From Candidatus Sumerlaeia bacterium (GTDB lineage: Bacteria; Sumerlaeota; Sumerlaeia; JABWBI01), in NCBI GenBank assembly GCA_013360565.1, contig JABWBI010000007.1, positions 1 to 37,558 of the forward strand: 37,558 bases of DNA, written 5' to 3'. Both the position numbers and the translations under genes were made by a program. Each line of letters starts with the position of its first letter. Within the stretch, counting starts at the first letter, position 1. Shown here piece by piece: positions 25,096-32,486 of this stretch. The notes under the pieces are model-generated. The model saw only the letters and a list, made by a program, of their open reading frames with translations. It had not been told where the DNA came from and searched no databases.

Positions 25096-25884
25096 TCACT
25101 CGCCGCCGTAGGCGATGGCAGGAGTGCCCGTCTCCCGCTGGATGCGAGCGGCGATCTCTCGCAGTCTTTCCCCGTCCACAGGCCTGACGCCGGAGAGCGG
25201 CGGCTCGCGGTCAAGCGTGTAGACCTGGATCTCGATCGGGCGAATGAACCTGAGTCTCTCGATGAGCGCCCCCACTGCCGCCTCTGTCGCGTTGTCCACC
25301 TTGCCGGTGATGAACATCGACTGAATGGTGACACCCGAGATCTTCGCGATCCCCGCCACGACCTCGTCCAGAGTCACTCCAAAGGGCACATCGATGCGCC
25401 GCCAGAGGGACTCCTCTCCTGCATCGAGCTTCAAGCACCGGATGTCGAACTGACTGATAACATCTCTGATCCGAGCGCTCTGGACATGGCGCGCATTGGA
25501 CAAGAGGGCCATCCTCGCCCGGGGCATGAGCTGGTCTCGGAGCCGCCGCGTCTCGACCGTGATCTCTCCGAAGTCTGGGTGGTCCGTCGGCTCTCCATTG
25601 CCGGCAAAGGTGATGGCGTCGAGCTGCCGCCCGGCGGCCCTCTCCCGCTCGAGCCCCGTCCGGATCTCCTCCAGAATCTCACTGGTGGGCGGCATGTACT
25701 CGGGCCGGTCCTGGGGCGATCCGTAGAAGACTCTGGTGAGCCCGCGCTCACAGTAGATGCAGCCGAAAGAACAGTGCTTCACGGCCGTCGGAGAGATGTT
25801 GACTCCCAGCGACCATCCCAGCCGCCGGCTGCGGACAGGGCCGTAGACGTACCGCTGTTCGAGCCCGAGTCGCTGCATGCTCAC
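25096..25884 (-). CDS. Radical SAM protein, COG0731 (TYW1-like) family
   Basis: A radical SAM enzyme binding a [4Fe-4S] cluster through the motif CSFGCIYC (CxxxCxxC). The N-terminal YVYGPVRSRRLGWSLGVNI before it is diagnostic of the COG0731 family, bacterial relatives of the archaeal/eukaryal wyosine enzyme TYW1/Taw1. The TFAGNGEPTDHPDF segment is the SAM-binding GGE-like motif, and LKLDAGEESLWRRID a later conserved strand. Length 262 aa. Start GTG 25884 or ATG 25878, two codons apart; neither has a clear ribosome site. It is divergent from iscS (87 bp). In bacteria its substrate is unknown; tRNA modification is only suggested by the family. Confidence 0.88.
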   Translation of the reverse strand: MSMQRLGLEQRYVYGPVRSRRLGWSLGVNISPTAVKHCSFGCIYCERGLTRVFYGSPQDRPEYMPPTSEILEEIRTGLERERAAGRQLDAITFAGNGEPTDHPDFGEITVETRRLRDQLMPRARMALLSNARHVQSARIRDVISQFDIRCLKLDAGEESLWRRIDVPFGVTLDEVVAGIAKISGVTIQSMFITGKVDNATEAAVGALIERLRFIRPIEIQVYTLDREPPLSGVRPVDGERLREIAARIQRETGTPAIAYGGE

Positions 25885-25971
25885 GAGTCAACCACGGCGC
25901 GGAGCCCCGGGCAATCCCTTCCCCACTCCTTGCCGTTGCGGCGGGAAATGGGCTGTGCTGGTCTGGCTCCG

Positions 25972-27186
25972 ATGAAGCGCCCCATTTACCTCGACAACCA
26001 CGCCACGACTCCCGTTGACCCACGGGTCCTTGAGGCGATGCTGCCGACCTTCAGTGTTGATTTCGGCAACCCTGCGAGCCCCAACCACGCCTACGGCTGG
26101 GAAGCGGAGGAACGTGTGCAGATCGCCCGCGAGCAGGTGGCTGCCGTGATCGGAGCGGAACCCGAGGAGATCATCTTCACCAGCGGCGCGACGGAGAGCG
26201 ACAATCTGGCGATCCGGGGAACCGCTCTGGCCCAGCGTCCACGGGGTTCCCACATCATCACTGCCGCGACTGAGCACCGGGCCGTGCTCGATCCCTGCGC
26301 CCGCCTTGCCCGGGAGGGCTTCCATGTCACGGTGCTGCCTGTCCAGTCCGGCGGGCTCATCGACCTCGCCGCTCTCGAGGCGTCGATCACGGATGAGACG
26401 ACGCTCATCTCGATCATGGCAGCCAACAACGAGATCGGCGTGCTTCAGCCGCTGCATGAGATCGGCGCCCTGGCGCGAGCCCGCGGTGCCCTGTTCCACA
26501 CCGACGCCGTCCAGGCTTTCGGCAAGGTCCCGCTGGATGTCGATGCCGCCAAGATCGATCTCCTCTCCATCTCGGCGCACAAGGTGTACGGCCCGAAGGG
26601 GGTGGGAGCCCTCTACGTCCGCCGCCGCGGACCCCGCGTCAGGCTCACGCCGTTGATCGACGGCGGAGGTCACGAGCGCGGCCTGCGTTCGGGCACGTTG
26701 AATGTCTCCGGCATTGTGGGGCTGGGCAGAGCAGCCGAGCTCGCCGCTGCCGAGATGGATCAGGAATCCCGCCGGCTCCGGCTCCTGCGCGATCGCTTGC
26801 TCGGCCGGCTTCGGGAGGGGCTGCCCGAAGTCCATGTCAACGGCACCCTGGACTCCCGGCTGCCTGGAAACTTGAATGTCTCATTCGGCCAGCTCGAGGG
26901 GGAAGCCCTTCTCCTGGCGCTGAGTGACATTGCGCTCTCGACTGGCTCCGCCTGCACATCCGCCCAGCAGGAACCCTCGCATGTTCTGAAGGCCCTTGGG
27001 CTCAGCGAGGCGATGGTCAAGTCGTCCGTGCGCTTCGGCATCGGCCGCTTCAACACGGTCGAGGAGATCGACTTTGCCGCCAGCCGTGTCGCTGACGAGG
27101 TCCGGCGACTCTTGGCGCTCTCCCCGTTGACCGCTCACCGTCAAGCGGGGCTCGACTCACCCGCCGAGGATTGGCCGAGCCGCTGA
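25972..27186 (+). CDS. iscS: Cysteine desulfurase, NifS/IscS type
   Basis: A PLP enzyme that removes sulfur from cysteine as an enzyme-bound persulfide for Fe-S clusters and thiolated cofactors. The 404-aa protein has YLDNHATTPVDP at the N-terminus, TSGATESDN and the HTDAVQAFGK segment. The PLP lysine is Lys 204 in SAHKVYGPKG, and the catalytic Cys 328 sits in STGSACTSAQQEPSHVL, the group I loop. No IscU, IscR or HscAB gene is adjacent, but an A-type carrier lies just upstream across the radical SAM gene. ATG 25972 aligns with the family N-terminus; ATG 25948 in frame adds eight residues. The C-terminal ~20 residues are not conserved. It converges with the ferredoxin gene. Confidence 0.95.
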   Translation: MKRPIYLDNHATTPVDPRVLEAMLPTFSVDFGNPASPNHAYGWEAEERVQIAREQVAAVIGAEPEEIIFTSGATESDNLAIRGTALAQRPRGSHIITAATEHRAVLDPCARLAREGFHVTVLPVQSGGLIDLAALEASITDETTLISIMAANNEIGVLQPLHEIGALARARGALFHTDAVQAFGKVPLDVDAAKIDLLSISAHKVYGPKGVGALYVRRRGPRVRLTPLIDGGGHERGLRSGTLNVSGIVGLGRAAELAAAEMDQESRRLRLLRDRLLGRLREGLPEVHVNGTLDSRLPGNLNVSFGQLEGEALLLALSDIALSTGSACTSAQQEPSHVLKALGLSEAMVKSSVRFGIGRFNTVEEIDFAASRVADEVRRLLALSPLTAHRQAGLDSPAEDWPSR

Positions 27187-27243
27187 TGCACAGAGCCCCC
27201 CGCCCGGAGGCGAAGGGCCCGAAGCTTTCGACGTCCGGTGCGA

Positions 27244-27660
27244 TCAGCGATCCGCCGGCTTGACCGAGAGGTCCTTCGCTTTGCCCTTCTCCTTCGATGC
27301 CTCCTCGGCGGAGTCCATCGGGGACTTCTTCTCCGCGATGTTGGGCCACTTGGCAAAGCCGGGACCGGTGATCGCCGCGACCACGTGCTCCGGCCAGCCG
27401 GTCGTGTCGGCGGCCCCCGGGTCCTTGGCGCCGGTGACGACCGCATTGAACTCCAGGTACCACTTCATGTCGTCGGGGCAGTCGTGGTCGGCGAAGATTG
27501 CGGTGACGGGGCACTCGCTCTCGCATGCGCAGCAGTCGATGCACTCATCGGGATTGATTGCGAGAGTGTTCTCACCCTCGTAGAAGCACGAGACCGGGCA
27601 CACATCCACACAGTCGGTGTACTTGCACTTGATGCATGCCTCAGTGACAACGTAGGCCAT
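27244..27660 (-). CDS. fdxA: 7Fe-8S ferredoxin (FdxA type) with a mid-C-terminal insertion
   Basis: Low-potential electron carrier. The N-terminal ~60 residues match FdxA / Azotobacter ferredoxin [22 protein letters not shown] followed by [14 protein letters not shown], giving the nine-cysteine pattern for one [3Fe-4S] and one [4Fe-4S] cluster, plus an extra Cys (DCCAC). The usual tail [10 protein letters not shown] then WPNI is interrupted by about 28 residues ([20 protein letters not shown] and onward). After WPNIAEKK comes a Lys/Glu-rich extension. Length 138 aa versus about 106 in the classical protein. ATG 27660 has a GGTGGAG site 8 nt upstream. It lies downstream of the ACIII and membrane-protein cluster on the same strand (116 bp gap), possibly the last gene of that transcript. 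Confidence 0.93.
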   Translation of the reverse strand: MAYVVTEACIKCKYTDCVDVCPVSCFYEGENTLAINPDECIDCCACESECPVTAIFADHDCPDDMKWYLEFNAVVTGAKDPGAADTTGWPEHVVAAITGPGFAKWPNIAEKKSPMDSAEEASKEKGKAKDLSVKPADR

Positions 27661-27776
27661 TTCACACACTCCACCTTCAGATCAGCGTGACCCCCTCCTG
27701 CGAACCTGAGCTGCGAGGATCACTCTGCCTGTCCTTCCTCGCATTGCCTCTCGCGGGGTGTCAAGGGCGAACCCGA

Positions 27777-28112
27777 TCAGTGGCCCTGCATCCACATCGT
27801 GAGCTCGCGCCAGGTGATCAGCGTCAAACTGAGCGCCACGCTGACCGCCGCCGCCATCGGCCCGTGGCGCTCTACGGCCCGTGGAAGCCGGCGCACGAGG
27901 GGTGTCAGCGCAGAGCCCAGAAGAGCTCCTGCTCCCAGTGCCAAGGCCGTCTCGCCAAACCACTTCATCGCGACGCCGCTCGGCGGGCGGGTCCATGTCC
28001 AGAGGCCCGACTCCGGCAAGTAGTGGAAGACCGGAAGGTCGAGCACCGGCCACAGAGCGTAGAGCACCGATCCGAAGAGTGGCACGAGCCAGAGAGCGGG
28101 TGACGGTCGCAT
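27777..28112 (-). CDS. Small integral membrane protein, unknown
   Basis: A 111-aa protein beginning MRPSPALWLVPLFGSVLYAL with three predicted membrane helices: about 7-25, 48-68 (FGETALALGAGALLGSAL) and 82-100 (MAAAVSVALSLTLITW). Between helices 1 and 2 is a Trp/Pro-rich segment (GLWTWTRPPSGVAMKW). Its ATG overlaps the stop of the upstream membrane-protein gene (TGATG), so the two are translationally linked. No family recognised. Its position after ACIII genes and a copper/cytochrome-maturation-like membrane protein suggests a respiratory accessory role, which is inference. A chance frame is unlikely given the hydrophobic pattern and overlap. Confidence 0.65.
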   Translation of the reverse strand: MRPSPALWLVPLFGSVLYALWPVLDLPVFHYLPESGLWTWTRPPSGVAMKWFGETALALGAGALLGSALTPLVRRLPRAVERHGPMAAAVSVALSLTLITWRELTMWMQGH

Positions 28113-28561
28113 CAGACGCTCTTCACCATGACCATCACGAGGCCGGAAACCACGTTGTGGGCCGCGGCCAGCACGAGAATCAGCACCAAGGCCAGGTGAC
28201 CACGCCACACAGTCCCATCCACGGCGATGTCTGCCCGCCGAAAGTGCATCCAGGCTGTCCATGCCAGGACAACGAGGAGCGCCCCGGCCCGCTCCTTGAC
28301 TTCAAAGAGGGCTGTCAGGATGGGATAGTGGACATCGAAGACAGGTCCCCGGACCTCCACACGGAACTCGGGATAGATCACCGCGCCAGTGACGAAGGCG
28401 ACCACCGTGACCCGGAGCAGTACCGAGGCAAAGATGCGTGGACGATGACGCCGAGGTGACGCGCCTGGGCCGGAACTCCAGGCCGCCAGTAACAGGTGTA
28501 TCGCCAAGGCCAGCACCGCGAATCCCGCGAGAGCGTGAACCACCAGGATGGCCCGTGTCAT
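28112..28561 (-). CDS. Four-helix membrane protein, unknown
   Basis: A 149-aa hydrophobic protein with helices near residues 4-27 (ILVVHALAGFAVLALAIHLL), 48-64 (LLRVTVVAFVTGAVIY), 88-106 (GALLVVLAWTAWMHF) and 120-145. Histidines fall within or beside helices (VHALAG, AIHLLL, FDVHYP, WMHF, AAAHNV), which might bind heme or metal, though this is only suggestive. The loop PEFRVEVRGPVFDVHYPILTALFEVKERAG looks conserved-like but no family could be assigned. The frame also offers GTG 28564 one codon earlier. It lies 14 bp after the DsbD_2-like gene stop and overlaps the next gene by the TGATG arrangement, so co-transcription with the ACIII cluster is likely. Confidence 0.68.
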   Translation of the reverse strand: MTRAILVVHALAGFAVLALAIHLLLAAWSSGPGASPRRHRPRIFASVLLRVTVVAFVTGAVIYPEFRVEVRGPVFDVHYPILTALFEVKERAGALLVVLAWTAWMHFRRADIAVDGTVWRGHLALVLILVLAAAHNVVSGLVMVMVKSV

Positions 28562-28574
28562 CACGCTTTGACGC

Positions 28575-29294
28575 TCAGTAGAGCATGATACCGGGGATCA
28601 GATGCAGATGGCCGATCAGGCCTGCGCCAGCGGCACCCCGCAGCACCATCAGCACTCCCAGCAAGAGCACTGTCCCCGCGGCGAAGCGTGGCAACTGCGC
28701 GCGGACGCGTGGCCCGAGGAAACCCGCCAGTCCACCGGCGACCAAGAGAGCGGGCACCGTCCCTGCCCCGAACACGGCCATCACCGCCGCGCCGTGCAGC
28801 GGACTGCCCGTGGCGGCTGCTCCGGCCAGCATTCCCCACACCAGACCACAGGGCAGAAGGCCCCAATACAGACCGAGGGCCACGCCACTGAGCGGCCGCC
28901 GCGAGGCCAGACCACGCACGAATCGACTCACAGCGCCCTGGCTGACGGTCAGCGCATGACGCCAAGGGAGCCAGCCGAGCAGGACAAGGGCAAAGACAAT
29001 CATCGCCACTCCGCCGAGCACCGAGGCGGCACCGTGAACGCCCACAGCCATGCCACTCGTGTTGACCGCGGCGCCGGCAAGCCCGGCCAGGACGCCCAGC
29101 AGCGCGTAGGTGATGATCCGCCCCACGTGGAGCGGAAGCTGAGCCCACGGACCACCGGAACGGGAGCGCATGCCCTCGGCAACGGCGACCAGCGGCCCGC
29201 ACATCCCCAGACAGTGAAGGCTGCCGATCAAGCCGCCGGCGAGCGCCCCACCCAGCGTCAGGGCTGTCGGCGCGACTTGGCAGCATGACTCCAT
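28575..29294 (-). CDS. DsbD_2/TauE-SafE-like membrane protein (cytochrome/copper maturation type)
   Basis: A 239-aa inner-membrane protein with about six helices. Two signature motifs are visible: GSLHCLGMCGPL in the first helix and GLLPCGLVWGML later, each with cysteines placed as in the DsbD_2 (cytochrome c biogenesis transmembrane) family often annotated as sulfite exporter TauE/SafE. Members are typically encoded next to cbb3 or caa3 oxidases and ACIII, and are thought to help move reductant or copper across the membrane. ATG 29294 sits 2 bp after the actF stop, so it is in the same operon. That location supports a role in respiratory-complex assembly rather than sulfite export. Exact function is not established. 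Confidence 0.82.
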   Translation of the reverse strand: MESCCQVAPTALTLGGALAGGLIGSLHCLGMCGPLVAVAEGMRSRSGGPWAQLPLHVGRIITYALLGVLAGLAGAAVNTSGMAVGVHGAASVLGGVAMIVFALVLLGWLPWRHALTVSQGAVSRFVRGLASRRPLSGVALGLYWGLLPCGLVWGMLAGAAATGSPLHGAAVMAVFGAGTVPALLVAGGLAGFLGPRVRAQLPRFAAGTVLLLGVLMVLRGAAGAGLIGHLHLIPGIMLY

Positions 29295-29296
29295 GG

Positions 29297-30583
29297 TCAG
29301 AGCGCGATCGGCGGGATACGCTGCGGCACGGGCACGATGACGGCGCGGCGCAATCCCTGCAGCATCGCGAGGCCGTACAGCCCAGCGAAGCCGGCCGTGA
29401 TGAGGACAAGGGACAGAATCTCGCGACCCGCCAGGGCCACCTCGCCGAAGTGGAAGATGGGGGGCATGACGAGCAGATTGCGCTCGGTGAACCCGATGAA
29501 GAGAATCCACAGGGCCAGGATCGAGAGCAGTCCCGGGATCATCTTGATCTTCTGATTGAGGAGAATCAGGAACGGCCCGAGGAACCCGCCGAAGAACACG
29601 AGGAGACTCACCGGCCGCCAGAAGCTCTGATCCGGCCCCATGCGGTGGAGCAAGTAGGAGACCTCCTCAGGCAGATCCCCATACCAGATTGTCAGGTACT
29701 GCGCGAATCCCGTGTAGACCGACAGAATGCAGAATCCGAACATGATCTTCGCGAGGTCGTGGAACTGCCGCTTGCCCAGTTGCGACTCGAGCCCAAGCCG
29801 GCCCCGGAGCAAAGTCGACCAGACCACGAGGGCGGCGAGGCCCATGTAGATGGTCGTCACAAAGAAATAGCCCCCGAACATTGTCGAATACCAGTGCGGC
29901 TCGAGTGACATGACGAGGTCGAAGGCGAGGATCGAGTAGCCGAACGCATAGCCCAGGATCAGCAGGGCGCCCCACACCGTCCCCCTGCCGCGGGTGATCC
30001 GCTTCTCCTCGTCGAGGCCACGCCAGCCCTTCGGCGGCGGCGTCCCGCGCTGCTCGGCCAGCGCGCCGCGGTCCAGGCGCAGCACCGTCATCGCGAACCT
30101 GAAGCTGAGCAGCATCAGCACCACCAGCACGCCGAAGTCGCGCACCAGAAGCTGCGGGAGTCGAAGCCACCACCCCTTGAACCCATGGAACTGCACATGG
30201 CTGTCCGCGTGGAACTCACTCGCCCAGGGAATCACCTGCGACGCCGTCAGCGCCACGACGATGAAGAGCAGCAGGTTCAACGGGAGATAGGCCATCTGAA
30301 CCAAGCCGAGACGCGCGACCTGCGGTCCCCACTGGGCCCGGACGACATGGGTGATCGCCGCGAAGACGATCCCTGCCTGCGCGAGACCACCCCAGAACAG
30401 GAAGTTCACGTAGAAGAAGGGCAGCGCGCGCCGCTCGCCCTCGAGCCCCAGGTAGAACCCAGCGGCGCCGAGCAGCGCGAGGACGATCAGAGGGACGTCC
30501 CAGCGCGGCACGCGCGCCGAGGCCCGGCGGGTCAGCTCGCTCCACTCTCGTGGCGACAGAAGATCGTCGTGATGAGCCGACAT
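29297..30583 (-). CDS. actF: Alternative complex III, membrane subunit ActF
   Basis: ACIII is a quinol:cytochrome c (or oxidase) oxidoreductase that replaces the bc1 complex. ActF is one of its two polytopic quinol-site-type subunits, related to ActC. The 428-aa protein has about ten helices with the family pattern FDLVMSLEPHWYSTMFGGYFF, an Asp/Glu-plus-aromatic signature shared by ActF proteins, and a conserved LVMPPIFHFGEVALAGREI near the C-terminus. The start ATG 30583 overlaps the actD stop (TGATG). In the usual order actE, encoding a monoheme cytochrome c, stands between actD and actF; here actD and actF are directly joined. Confidence 0.93.
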   Translation of the reverse strand: MSAHHDDLLSPREWSELTRRASARVPRWDVPLIVLALLGAAGFYLGLEGERRALPFFYVNFLFWGGLAQAGIVFAAITHVVRAQWGPQVARLGLVQMAYLPLNLLLFIVVALTASQVIPWASEFHADSHVQFHGFKGWWLRLPQLLVRDFGVLVVLMLLSFRFAMTVLRLDRGALAEQRGTPPPKGWRGLDEEKRITRGRGTVWGALLILGYAFGYSILAFDLVMSLEPHWYSTMFGGYFFVTTIYMGLAALVVWSTLLRGRLGLESQLGKRQFHDLAKIMFGFCILSVYTGFAQYLTIWYGDLPEEVSYLLHRMGPDQSFWRPVSLLVFFGGFLGPFLILLNQKIKMIPGLLSILALWILFIGFTERNLLVMPPIFHFGEVALAGREILSLVLITAGFAGLYGLAMLQGLRRAVIVPVPQRIPPIAL

Positions 30584-31122
30584 CACTTCACCTCCGCGCC
30601 AGCAGCTGCCAGGATCCGGGCCACCTCGGCCGAGCTCTCGGGCGCCGTCGTCACAATCAGCACGTAGTGGTCCTCCGTCGCGCGGTCGTCGAAGTGGGGA
30701 TCGCCGTGGCGCTGGGGCAGCCCGCAGAGCACCACGACGCCCAGGAAGGTCAGGATGCCGGTGAAGAGCACCATCATCTCGAAGCCTGGCACGAAGAAGG
30801 GCGGCCACGAGACGAGAGGCTTGCCCCCGGTGATCTGACCGAAGCCGCCACCGTTGATCGATGCCGGCACGACCTCATTGACGAACGAGAGCCCGTGCGC
30901 CCAGGCCGGAAACATGAAGCCGAGTCCGACGCCGAAGAGCCCTCCGGCCAGCGAGAAGAGCCAGTTCACCGGTGTCGGGGGAATCGGGAGGGCGTCGAGC
31001 ACCTCGTGGTCGGGGACTGGCATCATGACGTCGAGCGCCATGTGCCCCTTGCCCTTGAGCGTCTCGATGGCGTCGAGCAGGCCATCGCGGCCGGCGAAGA
31101 CGCCGCTGATCGTGGCCGTCAT
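30583..31122 (-). CDS. actD: Alternative complex III subunit ActD (DUF3341)
   Basis: A 179-aa subunit with two membrane helices (PVNWLFSLAGGLFGVGLGFM and FEMMVLFTGILTFLGVVVL), a short N-terminal soluble domain with the SGVFAGRDGLLDAIETLK start, and a C-terminal soluble stretch DDRATEDHYVLIVTTAPES. The connecting GGKPLVSWPPFFVPGFE is typical of DUF3341. ActD is a peripheral-to-membrane subunit of ACIII that stabilises the complex and carries no cofactor. Its ATG overlaps the actC stop, and its stop overlaps the actF start, so it is tightly coupled. Length is normal. Confidence 0.92.
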   Translation of the reverse strand: MTATISGVFAGRDGLLDAIETLKGKGHMALDVMMPVPDHEVLDALPIPPTPVNWLFSLAGGLFGVGLGFMFPAWAHGLSFVNEVVPASINGGGFGQITGGKPLVSWPPFFVPGFEMMVLFTGILTFLGVVVLCGLPQRHGDPHFDDRATEDHYVLIVTTAPESSAEVARILAAAGAEVK

Positions 31123-32486
31123 CGGCGGGTCTCCTTCGAGGACGGTGCAGGCACCAGCTCTTTGATCTCCGTCATCGAGATCGAGGGCAGATGCTTGGCG
31201 AACAGGAGGAACAGCAGGAAGAACCAGGCGAACGAGCCGATCAGGATCGTGATCTCCACCCAGCTCGGGACATAGTAGCCCCAGTTGTACGGGATGTAGT
31301 CGGTCGAGAGCGAGGTGATGATGATCACGAAGCGCTCGAACCACATGCCCACATTGATGAGAATCGAGATGATGAACAGCCAGGCGATCGAAGTCCGGAC
31401 CCGCCTCCACAGGAAGAGGAGCGGAAAGACACAGTTGCAGATCGCCATGATCCAGAACGACCACCAGTAGGGGCCGAAGGGGCGGCCCCACGTCGGGTCC
31501 GTGAAGATCGTCTGCTCGTACACGTTGCCGGAGTACGCGGCGATGAAGAACTCGATCCCATAGGCGTACCCCACGACCAGCCCTGTGGCGATGGTCACCA
31601 GGGCCAGAGCCTCGAGGTGCGCCACGCGGATGATGTGCTTCACGTTGAAGACGCGCCGCAGGGGGATCAGCAACGTGATCACCATGGCCAGGCCGGAGTG
31701 AATGGCCCCGGCGACGAAGTAGGGGGGGAAAATCGTCGTGTGCCAGCCGGGGATGATGGACATCGCGAAGTCCCAGGAGACGACGCTGTGGACGGAGACC
31801 ACCAGAGGCGTCGCGATGCCCGCGAAGATGAGGTACGCCTTGCGGTAGTGCTGCCAGTGGGTCCCGCGGCCTGTCCATCCGAAGCACAGGACGTTGTAGA
31901 TCTTCCGCCGCAGGCCCGTCGAGCGGTCACGCGCCGCCGCGATGTCGGGAATCAGGCCGAAGTAGAAGAAGAGGAACGAGATGGTGAAATACGTCGACAC
32001 CGCCAGCACGTCCCACATCAGCGGCGACTTGAAGTTCGGCCAGAGATAGCGCTGGTTCGGGTACGGCATGAGCCAGTAGGCCTTCCAGACACGCCCGACG
32101 TGGATCAGCGGGAAGAGCCCCGCCGTCATGACGGCGAACACCGTCATCGCCTCCGCCGTGCGATAGACGGGCATGCGCCACCGGGCGCGGAAGAGAAAGA
32201 GCACGGCGCTGATCAGCGTCCCCGAGTGCGCGATGCCGACCCAGAAGACGAAGGTGATGATGTAGACGCCCCAGCCGTTGGGGTGCGTGATCCCGGCGAC
32301 ACCCAGGCCCACGAAGATCTGATACATCCAGGCGAGCATCGCGATGTTGAAGATGCCGAACAGCGTCAGCACCGACATCCAGTAGATCTTCCCGCCCGGC
32401 GCGAGGGTCGCGACGATGTCCCGGTTGATTTCGCGGTAGCTGAGCGCGGGCGGCTCGCTCACCGGGGCGGCGTGCGATTCACTCAT
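31119..32486 (-). CDS. actC: Alternative complex III, NrfD-like membrane subunit ActC
   Basis: The main polytopic NrfD/PsrC-like subunit of ACIII, 455 aa with about ten helices, where quinol is oxidised near the interface with ActB. Family-specific stretches are visible: FWVGIAHSGTLISAVLFLFRARWR, the VSVHSVVSWDFAMSIIPGWH motif, FVAGAIHSGLAMVI, and FERFVIIITSLSTDYIP. Several histidines and charged residues in helices are kept. ATG 32486 is chosen over 32534 because it matches the family N-terminus (MSESHA) and has GGAAGGGAG upstream. It overlaps the end of actB by 8 bp. Confidence 0.95.
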   Translation of the reverse strand: MSESHAAPVSEPPALSYREINRDIVATLAPGGKIYWMSVLTLFGIFNIAMLAWMYQIFVGLGVAGITHPNGWGVYIITFVFWVGIAHSGTLISAVLFLFRARWRMPVYRTAEAMTVFAVMTAGLFPLIHVGRVWKAYWLMPYPNQRYLWPNFKSPLMWDVLAVSTYFTISFLFFYFGLIPDIAAARDRSTGLRRKIYNVLCFGWTGRGTHWQHYRKAYLIFAGIATPLVVSVHSVVSWDFAMSIIPGWHTTIFPPYFVAGAIHSGLAMVITLLIPLRRVFNVKHIIRVAHLEALALVTIATGLVVGYAYGIEFFIAAYSGNVYEQTIFTDPTWGRPFGPYWWSFWIMAICNCVFPLLFLWRRVRTSIAWLFIISILINVGMWFERFVIIITSLSTDYIPYNWGYYVPSWVEITILIGSFAWFFLLFLLFAKHLPSISMTEIKELVPAPSSKETRR

